From Alphaproteobacteria bacterium (GTDB taxonomy: Bacteria; Pseudomonadota; Alphaproteobacteria; Acetobacterales; Acetobacteraceae), in NCBI GenBank assembly GCA_013298245.1, contig JAAFHD010000263.1:1-5629 (forward strand): 5,629 nt of DNA, in the 5' to 3' direction. Made by a program: the position numbers and the translations under genes. Shown here one piece after another: positions 1 through 5,034 of this stretch (position 1 is its first letter; each line of letters opens with the position of its first letter). The notes under the pieces were generated by a model. That model saw only the letters and a program-made list of their open reading frames with translations, did no database searches and was not told the origin of the DNA.

Positions 1-1140
1 CAGGATGGATTTGCGCGCGTAGTCGCCTTTGAACATGCCGCCGATCTGCGGCACGGTCACATGGCTTTCATCCACCACCAGCACGGCGTTTTCGGGCAGG
101 TATTCGAACAAAGTCGGCGGCGGTTCGCCGGGATTCCGGCCTGACAGATAGCGCGAATAATTCTCGATCCCTTTGCAGGAACCGGTGGTTTCCATCATCT
201 CCATGTCGAAGGTGGTGCGCTGTTCCAGGCGCTGCGCTTCCAGCAGGCGCCCTTCGGCGTGCAGTGCGGCGAGCTGTTCCTTCAGCTCCAGCTTGATGCG
301 CTGCACGGCCTGCGACAGCGTGGGCCTCGGCGTCACATAGTGGCTGTTGGCGTAGAGATTCACGCGCTCCAATTCCGCCGTGACCTCGCCCGTCAGCGGG
401 TCGAATTCGCGGATGCCGTCCACCTCGTCGCCGAACATGGAAATGCGCCAGGCGCGGTCTTCCAGCTGCGAGGGCCAGATGTCCACGCTCTCCCCGCGCA
501 CGCGGAAGGCGCCGCGCTGGAAACCCATGTCATTGCGGCGATACTGCTGCTCCACCAGCCCCTTGATCAGCGCGTCGCGATCGATGCGCCCGCCGCGCTC
601 CAGCTTCACCACCATGCGCGAATAGGTTTCCACGCTGCCGATGCCGTAGATGCAGGAGACCGACGCCACGATGATCGCGTCATTGCGTTCCAGTAGCGCC
701 TGTGTGGCGGCGTGGCGCATGCGGTCGATCTGTTCGTTGATCTGGCTGTCTTTTTCTATGTAGGTGTCGGTGCGCGGCACATAGGCTTCGGGCTGGTAGT
801 AGTCGTAGTAGCTGACGAAATACTCCACCGCATTGTCGGGGAAGAAGCTTTTCATCTCGCCATACAGCTGGGCCGCCAGCGTCTTGTTGGGTGCGAGGAC
901 CAGTGCTGGGCGTTGCAGCGCCTCCACCACCTTCGCCATGGTGAAGGTCTTGCCCGAACCGGTCACACCGAGCAGCACCTGGTCGCGTTCCCCCGCTTCC
1001 AGGCCCGAGATCAGTTCGCGGATGGCGGCGGGCTGGTCGCCGTTGGGCTCGAAGGGGCTGTCCACGCGCATGCGATGCGTCTGTGGCAGCGGCGCCTGGC
1101 GGATGGGCTTGAAGGTGACCGGGGTGAACAGCTTGTTCAT
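1..1140 (-). CDS. uvrB: UvrABC system protein B, N-terminal part (runs off left edge)
   Basis: Damage-recognition helicase subunit of cytoplasmic nucleotide excision repair: UvrA loads it on lesions and it then recruits UvrC. The frame is open from ATG at 1140 to the window edge (380 codons); the C-terminal helicase part and UvrC-binding tail lie outside. Seen: Walker A GVTGSGKT at residues 58-65, the aromatic beta-hairpin [10 protein letters not shown] at 111-120 that clamps DNA, the stretch [11 protein letters not shown] just after it, and Walker B DESH at 357-360. Relative to the E. coli protein these are shifted by about 19 residues, a short N-terminal extension (begins [10 protein letters not shown]). 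Met24 is an alternative start, but it would leave the N-terminus about five residues shorter than E. coli UvrB, and the promoter-like TAGATT sits correctly for Met1. It is divergent from the EAL gene. No Shine-Dalgarno sequence and no GTTC-N7-GTTC type alphaproteobacterial LexA box is visible upstream. Confidence 0.98.
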   Translation of the reverse strand, partial: MNKLFTPVTFKPIRQAPLPQTHRMRVDSPFEPNGDQPAAIRELISGLEAGERDQVLLGVTGSGKTFTMAKVVEALQRPALVLAPNKTLAAQLYGEMKSFFPDNAVEYFVSYYDYYQPEAYVPRTDTYIEKDSQINEQIDRMRHAATQALLERNDAIIVASVSCIYGIGSVETYSRMVVKLERGGRIDRDALIKGLVEQQYRRNDMGFQRGAFRVRGESVDIWPSQLEDRAWRISMFGDEVDGIREFDPLTGEVTAELERVNLYANSHYVTPRPTLSQAVQRIKLELKEQLAALHAEGRLLEAQRLEQRTTFDMEMMETTGSCKGIENYSRYLSGRNPGEPPPTLFEYLPENAVLVVDESHVTVPQIGGMFKGDYARKSIL

Positions 1141-1152
1141 GGGCACAATCTA
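1141..1152 (-). promoter_or_regulatory. Candidate -10 element of a leaderless uvrB transcript
   Basis: On the minus strand TAGATT (1152-1147) is followed by six bases, GTGCCC, and then the uvrB ATG. It matches TATAAT at T1, A2, A4 and T6. This spacing would place transcription initiation at or next to the A of the start codon. No purine-rich ribosome binding site is present. No good -35 hexamer is seen 16-18 bp upstream, so the call rests on the -10 and on the same geometry at other genes in the window. Confidence 0.4.
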
Positions 1153-1163
1153 CGCGCTTCGTG

Positions 1164-1199
1164 GGGGCGATGCGATGCCCCGGATCACGCGCAATTGCG
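1164..1199. other. Two small inverted repeats in the uvrB/EAL divergent gap
   Basis: The 114-bp divergent gap holds GGGGC (1164-1168), eight bases, GCCCC (1177-1181), and a perfect 10-bp palindrome CGCAATTGCG at 1190-1199. Either could be an operator for one of the divergent genes. Short GC-rich inverted repeats are common by chance at this composition, so no function is claimed. Confidence 0.25.
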
Positions 1200-1242
1200 T
1201 GCGCGCCGCGTTTCGTGTGGCACGGCGCGGCGCCTGGCCCAC

Positions 1243-1254
1243 CATAGTGCCGCC
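1243..1254 (+). promoter_or_regulatory. Candidate -10 element of the EAL gene (leaderless)
   Basis: CATAGT (1243-1248), six bases GCCGCC, then ATG at 1255. Four of six positions match TATAAT (A2, T3, A4, T6), though the first T is missing. No Shine-Dalgarno sequence lies before the ATG. Same geometry as uvrB on the other strand, but the weakest hexamer of the set. Confidence 0.3.
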
Positions 1255-2025
1255 ATGCGAACGCAAACCGCGCCAGGCCTGCGCCCTGCAAGCGCCGCGG
1301 CGCTGCTGACGGGTGCCGCGCGGCTGCGGGTTGCGCTGCAACCGATCGTGCATGCGCGGAATGGCCGCGTGCTGGGGCTGGAGGCGCTGTTGCGCGGCCA
1401 GGAAGCGCTGGGCTGCGCCACACCGCCCGCGCTGCTGGACCTGGCCGCCACGCTGGGCTGCCTGCCGGCGCTGGAGGCCGCGCTGCAAGCCGAGGGCGTG
1501 CGCGCCTTCGCCGCTGTCGCACCTGGCGATGCCACGCTCTACCTGAACCTGGATGGCCGCAGCATCGCCGCGGGCGGCGTGGATGTGCTGCGCCCCATGC
1601 TGGATGCGGCGGCGCAGGCGGGCGTCGCGCCCGGCCGCATCTGCATCGAACTGGGTGAGGCGCATCGCGGCCTGATGCCCGCCGCCACCGGCATGGCGCT
1701 GCGCGCGCTGGGTCTGAAGGTGGCGCTGGATGATCTGGGCAGCGGGTTTTCCGAAATTCGCAGCCTGGCGGCCGGCGGTGTGGATGTGGTGAAACTGGAC
1801 CGCTGGCTGCTGCGTGACGCGCCGGATTTCCTGCCGCATCTGGTGCGCTTCCTGCACGGGCTTGGCGCGCAGGTGGTGGCCGAGGGCGTGGAGACCGCGG
1901 CCGACTGCGCCGCCTGCCAGGCCGCGCGGGTGGACATGATGCAAGGCTGGTTCTTCGCGCGGGCGGAGCCTGACCATGCGCTGTTGAAACCGCGTTATCC
2001 GGTGATGGCGGCGGCGCGGGCGTGA
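1255..2025 (+). CDS. Stand-alone EAL-domain protein, predicted c-di-GMP phosphodiesterase
   Basis: Predicted to hydrolyse the second messenger cyclic-di-GMP to linear pGpG in the cytoplasm. The 256-residue product is essentially one EAL domain, with no GGDEF partner, sensor domain, signal peptide or membrane segment. Active-site positions of the family are all visible: EAL at 43-45 (LGLEALLRG), Asn98 in LYLNLDG, Glu132 and Glu135 in IELGE, the loop-6 pair Asp159-Asp160 in DDLGSGFSEI, Lys180 in VVKLDRW, Glu210 in AEGVE and Gln230 in MMQGWFF. Loss of one of these usually marks a non-catalytic EAL protein, so activity is likely; this is inference from residues. The frame is open upstream to an ATG at 712, inside the antisense of uvrB, but 1255 is chosen because family homology begins about 25 residues after it and a promoter-like hexamer precedes it. 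The TfoX-like gene follows after 15 bp, suggesting co-transcription. With no fused sensor, input would have to come from expression level or a partner protein. Confidence 0.93.
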   Translation: MRTQTAPGLRPASAAALLTGAARLRVALQPIVHARNGRVLGLEALLRGQEALGCATPPALLDLAATLGCLPALEAALQAEGVRAFAAVAPGDATLYLNLDGRSIAAGGVDVLRPMLDAAAQAGVAPGRICIELGEAHRGLMPAATGMALRALGLKVALDDLGSGFSEIRSLAAGGVDVVKLDRWLLRDAPDFLPHLVRFLHGLGAQVVAEGVETAADCAACQAARVDMMQGWFFARAEPDHALLKPRYPVMAAARA

Positions 2026-2028
2026 CCA

Positions 2029-2040
2029 TAGGATGGGCGC
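2029..2040 (+). promoter_or_regulatory. Internal -10-like hexamer or ribosome binding site before the TfoX-like gene
   Basis: TAGGAT (2029-2034) is followed by six bases and the ATG at 2041. As a -10 element it matches TATAAT at T1, A2, A5 and T6. The same bases contain AGGA (2030-2033), seven bases from ATG, which would serve as a Shine-Dalgarno sequence on an mRNA coming from the EAL gene. The sequence alone does not separate the two readings and both may hold. Confidence 0.35.
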
Positions 2041-2382
2041 ATGGTCGCCAGCAGCGGATACCTGGAATTCCTGGTCGAGCAATTGGCGCCGTTGGGCCGT
2101 GTTTCGGCGCGGCGGATGTTCGGCAAGACGGGTATTTTCTGCCATGGCGTGATGCTGGGCCTGGTCAGTGATGACGCGCTGTATCTGCGCGTGGATGACG
2201 GCAACCGCGATGCGCTGCGCGGCGCCGGGCCGGCGCTGAGCTATGTGAAGGGCGGGCGGTCCATCGACCTGGCCTATTGGCGCGTGCCGGACCAGGTGAT
2301 GGATGAGGCGGATGAATTGCTGGTGTGGGCGCGTGCGGCGCTGGGGGCGGCGATGCGGGTGGCGGCGAAGCGCCCGCGATAG
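2041..2382 (+). CDS. TfoX/Sxy N-terminal-domain family protein
   Basis: The 113-residue product matches the TfoX N-terminal domain: LEQLAP-type start (LVEQLAPLG, 11-19), RRMFGKTGIF (24-33), the core GVMLGLVSDDALYLRVD (36-52), NRDAL, and AYWRVPDQVMDEADELL (78-94) before an Ala/Arg-rich tail. In Vibrio and Haemophilus, TfoX/Sxy is a competence regulator with an additional C-terminal helix-hairpin-helix-like domain. That second domain is absent here, as in the many short single-domain homologues whose function is not settled, so a competence role should not be assumed. It follows the EAL gene by 15 bp on the same strand and converges head-on with hslO: its TAG (2380-2382) directly abuts the hslO stop. 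There is no room for a terminator between the two. Confidence 0.9.
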   Translation: MVASSGYLEFLVEQLAPLGRVSARRMFGKTGIFCHGVMLGLVSDDALYLRVDDGNRDALRGAGPALSYVKGGRSIDLAYWRVPDQVMDEADELLVWARAALGAAMRVAAKRPR

Positions 2383-3333
2383 CTACCCGCGCTTCACCTC
2401 ACCCCGCGCAAACACGAAATCATGGTTGCAGAATTCGCAGGTCATGATGATGTCGCCTGCCGCATCCGCCATTTCGTCCAGATCGGCATCGGAAAATCCG
2501 CCCAACAGCGCCGTCAGCTTCGCGCGCGAACAACGGCAGCCATAGGACAGCGCGCGAGCGCGATCCAACACCAGGCCCTCGGTGCTGAACAGCAGGTGCA
2601 AAAGCTGCGCGGGGTCGATCGCGTCGTCCAGCAATTCCGCTTCGGTCAGCGTGGCGGCCAGTGCCAATGCGGCGGCCCAGGCGTCGTCCTGTTCGGCATC
2701 GGACAGCTCGCCGATGCCGCCTTCGCCGGCCACGCGTTCCAGGATCAGCGCGGCGGCGCGCCAGCCATCGGGGCCGTGCGCACAGGCCAGGCGGATATCG
2801 GCCCGCAGCTGCTCGGAGGTGGCGAAATAATGCAGCGCCATTTCCGACAACGCGCCACCTTCCAACGCGACAATGCCCTGGTAGCGGTCCATCTCCGGCC
2901 CCTGGTCGGCGGTGAAGGCCAGGTAGCCGCCGCCCAGCAAGGCGCCGGCCGGCGGGTCCGGTTCGGCCGCCAGCAGTGTGGCCAACTTGTCGGGGCGCAG
3001 GCCGGCATGGCCGCGCAATTGGCCGTCATCCGTGCAGTCCGCGACCAGCATGGAGACCGCGCCATCGCCCTTGGCCTGCACGGAAAAACTGCCGCGGTAT
3101 TTCAGCGCGGCGGCCAGGCCCGCGGTCAGCGCCAGCGCCTCGCCCATCAGGCGGGTGACGGCGGGCGGGTTGTCGTGCCGGGACAGCAGCGCATGCGCAA
3201 GCGCGCCCAGGCGGATCAGCCGGCCGCGCACTGGTTTGCCTTCCAGATGGAAGGACAGGATGGCCTGGGATTCCACGATATCCGGCACCGGCGGGCGGTC
3301 GCGATTGAGGAAGTCGGGCAGTGGTTCAGTCAT
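2383..3333 (-). CDS. hslO: Hsp33 family redox-regulated molecular chaperone
   Basis: Cytoplasmic holdase activated by oxidation: with heat and oxidants, four zinc-binding cysteines form disulfides, the protein unfolds partly, dimerises and binds unfolding clients. The 316-residue product has the normal family length. It shows the chaperone core (SFSVQAKGDG, RGHAGL) and the C-terminal zinc switch CxC-X30-CxxC: Cys266 and Cys268 in YGCRCSRAKL, Cys299 and Cys302 in TCEFCNHDF. All four cysteines are kept, so redox control should work. The ATG at 3333 starts MTEPLPDFLNR. The frame is open further up to a GTG at 3432, but those 33 extra residues are Arg/His-rich, overlap the divergent gene and do not resemble Hsp33. 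No Shine-Dalgarno sequence is visible. The gene is divergent from the PaiB-like gene (56 bp) and convergent with the TfoX gene with zero spacing. Confidence 0.97.
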   Translation of the reverse strand: MTEPLPDFLNRDRPPVPDIVESQAILSFHLEGKPVRGRLIRLGALAHALLSRHDNPPAVTRLMGEALALTAGLAAALKYRGSFSVQAKGDGAVSMLVADCTDDGQLRGHAGLRPDKLATLLAAEPDPPAGALLGGGYLAFTADQGPEMDRYQGIVALEGGALSEMALHYFATSEQLRADIRLACAHGPDGWRAAALILERVAGEGGIGELSDAEQDDAWAAALALAATLTEAELLDDAIDPAQLLHLLFSTEGLVLDRARALSYGCRCSRAKLTALLGGFSDADLDEMADAAGDIIMTCEFCNHDFVFARGEVKRG

Positions 3334-3363
3334 GGCCGGGTTGCGCGCATGGCGTGGCGGCCG

Positions 3364-3369
3364 AGTCAA
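3364..3369 (-). promoter_or_regulatory. Candidate -35 hexamer for hslO
   Basis: On the minus strand TTGACT (3369-3364) matches TTGACA in five of six bases. A 17-bp spacer leads to GCGCAA (3346-3341), a poor -10, seven bases from the hslO ATG. No sigma-32-type (CTTGAA / CCCCAT) pair is obvious, although the heat-shock sigma factor often drives hslO. Weak call. Confidence 0.25.
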
Positions 3370-3377
3370 GTGCCGAC

Positions 3378-3389
3378 TACCATGGCCGC
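3378..3389 (+). promoter_or_regulatory. Candidate -10 element of the PaiB-like gene (leaderless)
   Basis: TACCAT (3378-3383), six bases GGCCGC, then ATG at 3390. It matches TATAAT at T1, A2, A5 and T6, and no Shine-Dalgarno sequence is present. An out-of-frame ATG at 3382 overlaps the hexamer. It would not be transcribed if initiation is at the 3390 ATG, which fits a leaderless start. Confidence 0.4.
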
Positions 3390-4004
3390 ATGTACAACCC
3401 GCCCGCCTTCCACGAAGACGATGTCGAAACACTGGCCGCCATCATGGACAGCGCGCGCCTGTCCTTGCTGGTGTCCAACGGGGAAGACGGCGTGCCGCGC
3501 ATCACGCATCTGCCGCTGTTGTATCGGGATGGCCAGGTGATCGGGCATGTCGCGCGGGCCAATCCGCATTGGCGCGGGCTTACGCGCGGCATCGCGGTGT
3601 TCCAGGGGGTGGAGGCGTATGTGACGCCGTCATCCTATCCTTCGAAGGCGGAACACCATCGTGTTGTGCCGACCTGGAACTACGAGGCCGTGCATGCCGA
3701 GGGTCCGATCGACATCATCGAGGACGCGCAGCGCCTGCATGGCATTGTGGCGATGCTGACCGACCACCACGAAGGCCGCCGCACCGACCCCTGGGCGGTG
3801 ACGGATGCGCCGGATGATTTCGTGGCATCGCAGCTGAAGGGCATCGTGGGAATTGTGCTGCGCATCGAACGCCTGACGGGCAAACGCAAACTCTCCCAGA
3901 ACCGCAACGCGGCGGACGCCAGCGGCGCAGCCGCCACACTGGCGGCCAGCGCCGACGCGCGCGACCAGGCGGTGGCGGCAGCGATGCGAGATGCGCGCGG
4001 GTGA
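3390..4004 (+). CDS. PaiB-like FMN-binding split-barrel protein
   Basis: The 204-residue product matches the PaiB family (usually annotated FMN-binding negative transcriptional regulator, about 205-210 residues). Seen: N-terminus MYNPPAF, GHVARANPHW at 52-61, YVTPSSYPSK at 77-86, VPTWNYEAVH at 93-102 and the signature KLSQNR at 167-172. The fold is a flavin-binding split barrel. In Bacillus subtilis PaiB is linked genetically to repression of sporulation and degradative enzymes, but no DNA-binding motif is visible here. A flavin-dependent oxidoreductase or a regulator are both possible, and the standard name should be read with caution. An Ala-rich tail (176-200) follows the domain. The ATG at 3390 gives the exact family N-terminus; longer in-frame extensions overlap hslO and have no support. 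It is convergent with the arginase-family gene over 46 bp. Confidence 0.92.
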   Translation: MYNPPAFHEDDVETLAAIMDSARLSLLVSNGEDGVPRITHLPLLYRDGQVIGHVARANPHWRGLTRGIAVFQGVEAYVTPSSYPSKAEHHRVVPTWNYEAVHAEGPIDIIEDAQRLHGIVAMLTDHHEGRRTDPWAVTDAPDDFVASQLKGIVGIVLRIERLTGKRKLSQNRNAADASGAAATLAASADARDQAVAAAMRDARG

Positions 4005-4008
4005 GCCT

Positions 4009-4027
4009 GGGGGGGCAAAGCCCCTCT
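4009..4027. terminator. GC hairpin between convergent genes, possible bidirectional terminator
   Basis: GGGGC (4012-4016), loop AAA, GCCCC (4020-4024), extendable outward by G-T, G-C and G-T pairs to 4009-4027. It lies five bases past the PaiB-like stop and 24 bases past the arginase-family stop on the other strand. Neither strand has a U-tract after the stem, so it is not a canonical intrinsic terminator. It could still cause pausing or protect 3' ends. Confidence 0.4.
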
Positions 4028-4050
4028 CCAAGGCAACCCCGCCACCCACG

Positions 4051-4959
4051 CTACCCCTGACGCATCCGCGCCAGGATGTGCAGTGCGTCGTAGGCGACGG
4101 TGGCGGCCAGCAGCGCCGTCATACCACCCACATCATGCGGCGGGCTGACGGTGTTGATGTTGATGCCGACCAGATTCAACCCGAAGCAGCCCTCCAGTGC
4201 CGCCAGGCCCTCGCGCGCGGACAGCCCGCCCCAGGTGGGGCTGCATACGCCGGGCGCGACCGCGGGGTCGAAGACATCCATGTCGAAGGAGAGATAGACC
4301 GGGCGGTCGCCGATGCGCGCGCGCAGATCGGCGAAGGTGGCGTCGATGCCGCGTGCCAGCAATTCGCGCTGCGGGATCACGTTGAAGCCCAAGCGCCGGC
4401 CATGCGCGATGACGCCCGGCACCAGGTTGGAGCCACGCATGCCGATCTGGAATGAATGTGGGGCGTCGATCACGCCCTCCTGCGCGGCCAGCGCAAAGGG
4501 TGTGGCCGTGTTGATCCCCGGGATCGGGTAGGCATCCGTGTGCGCGTCGATATGCACGGTGACCAGGCCCGGATGCGCGCGGGACAGCGCGCGCATTTCC
4601 GGCAGCGCGATGGCGCCGTCGCCACCCAGCGTAACAGGCACCGCATGCGCGCGGGTGATGGCGGCGATGGCGGCTTCGATGGCGGCGAAACTGGTGTCGA
4701 TATCGCTGGAGGTCAGCGCCAGGTCGCCCAGATCCACCAGGCCCAGCGCGGCCGCGGGGCTGATGCCGGTCTCGCAATGGAAGGGGCTGATCAGCTGAGA
4801 TTCATCGCGGATCGCCGCCGGGCCTTGGCGCGAACCGATGCGGCGCGGATGCGTGCCGCAATCGAAGGGAATGCCCAGGATGACGGCGCGGGCGGTGCCG
4901 ATCTCGGCCGTGCGTGGCGCGCCAAGAAAACCTTGTGGGGCTGCGAAGATATCGGTCAT
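4051..4959 (-). CDS. Arginase/agmatinase (ureohydrolase) family protein with atypical active site
   Basis: The 302-residue product has the full ureohydrolase layout: GIPFDCGTHPRRIGSRQGPA at 29-48, the GGD motif at 112-114, DAHTD at 138-142, IGMRGS at 172-177, SFDMDVFDPAVAPG at 224-237 and VSPPHD at 271-276. Family members hydrolyse guanidino groups with two Mn ions. The second metal site looks whole (Asp138, His140, Asp226, Asp228). The first lacks its histidine: the usual GGDH reads GGDG (Gly115, codon GGC). In the C-terminal motif, where typical enzymes have VVEVSPPYD with a substrate-binding Glu, this protein has INTVSPPHD with Thr270. Annotation as agmatinase is therefore doubtful; a different substrate or a single-metal or non-catalytic protein is possible. 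The ATG at 4959 gives the family N-terminus. The frame also extends to a GTG at 5034, right after the upstream stop, but that 25-residue addition is Arg/His-rich. It is the second gene after the FAH-family gene, 75 bp apart, with its start codon in an inverted repeat. Confidence 0.9.
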   Translation of the reverse strand: MTDIFAAPQGFLGAPRTAEIGTARAVILGIPFDCGTHPRRIGSRQGPAAIRDESQLISPFHCETGISPAAALGLVDLGDLALTSSDIDTSFAAIEAAIAAITRAHAVPVTLGGDGAIALPEMRALSRAHPGLVTVHIDAHTDAYPIPGINTATPFALAAQEGVIDAPHSFQIGMRGSNLVPGVIAHGRRLGFNVIPQRELLARGIDATFADLRARIGDRPVYLSFDMDVFDPAVAPGVCSPTWGGLSAREGLAALEGCFGLNLVGININTVSPPHDVGGMTALLAATVAYDALHILARMRQG

Positions 4960-4995
4960 GCGCGCGGAGTGTGTCGTCACCCGGCGCGCATGACC
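4954..4995 (-). promoter_or_regulatory. Perfect 12-bp inverted repeat covering the arginase-family start codon
   Basis: The plus strand carries GGTCATGCGCGC at 4954-4965 and its exact reverse complement GCGCGCATGACC at 4984-4995, separated by 18 bases. In the leftward mRNA the 3' arm runs from six bases upstream of the ATG through codon 2, so folding would bury the start codon in a 12-bp, mostly GC stem. The repeat is directly visible; its role as a translational switch or as a DNA operator is inference. The 18-base loop is long for a simple operator. Confidence 0.6.
4977..4991 (-). other. Possible 4-codon upstream ORF (Met-Arg-Ala-Gly-stop)
   Basis: The 5' arm of the inverted repeat contains its own ATG, which opens ATG CGC GCC GGG TGA and ends 17 bases before the arginase-family ATG. 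It exists because the repeat duplicates the start-codon context in both arms. No ribosome binding site is visible, so its translation is speculative. Confidence 0.2.
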
Positions 4996-5008
4996 AGCCG
5001 TGTTGTGC

Positions 5009-5024
5009 CCCGGCTTGCGCCGGG
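5009..5024 (-). other. Stable intergenic hairpin with GCAA tetraloop
   Basis: On the minus strand: CCCGGC, loop GCAA, GCCGGG, a perfect 6-bp stem closed by a GNRA-type tetraloop. It lies 10 bases after the FAH-family stop and upstream of the arginase-family gene. There is no U-tract after it. Short palindromes of the CCCGGCGCAAGCCGGG type occur as dispersed intergenic elements in many alphaproteobacteria (recollection, not checked), so this may be one copy. Possible effects are 3'-end protection of the first cistron or partial termination. Confidence 0.5.
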
Positions 5025-5034
5025 ACGATCGCAC

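Noticed and set aside
712..1254. Upstream extension of the EAL frame to an ATG at 712
   Set aside because: The extra 181 residues are the antisense of uvrB. EAL homology begins shortly after the ATG at 1255.
1141..1254. LexA/SOS box upstream of uvrB
   Set aside because: Looked for GTTC-N7-GTTC or GAAC-N7-GAAC spacing in the divergent gap and found neither, so SOS control is not supported here.
680..2029. Long minus-strand open frame (449 codons) across the EAL gene and the uvrB 5' end
   Set aside because: Arg/Pro/Ala-rich composition with no domain, overlapping two strongly supported genes. It is an antisense shadow caused by high GC and third-position bias.
3334..3432. GTG-initiated extension of hslO
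   Set aside because: Thirty-three Arg/His-rich residues unlike any Hsp33 N-terminus, overlapping the PaiB-like coding sequence.
2422..3540. Plus-strand open frames of up to 372 codons opposite hslO
   Set aside because: Gln/Arg/Ala-rich antisense shadow. hslO on the other strand has full-length family features and its zinc-binding cysteines.
4960..5034. GTG-initiated N-terminal extension of the arginase-family gene, starting right after the FAH-family stop
   Set aside because: The 25 extra residues are basic and low-complexity, and the family N-terminus fits ATG 4959. Kept only as a weak alternative because it would turn the hairpins into coding sequence.
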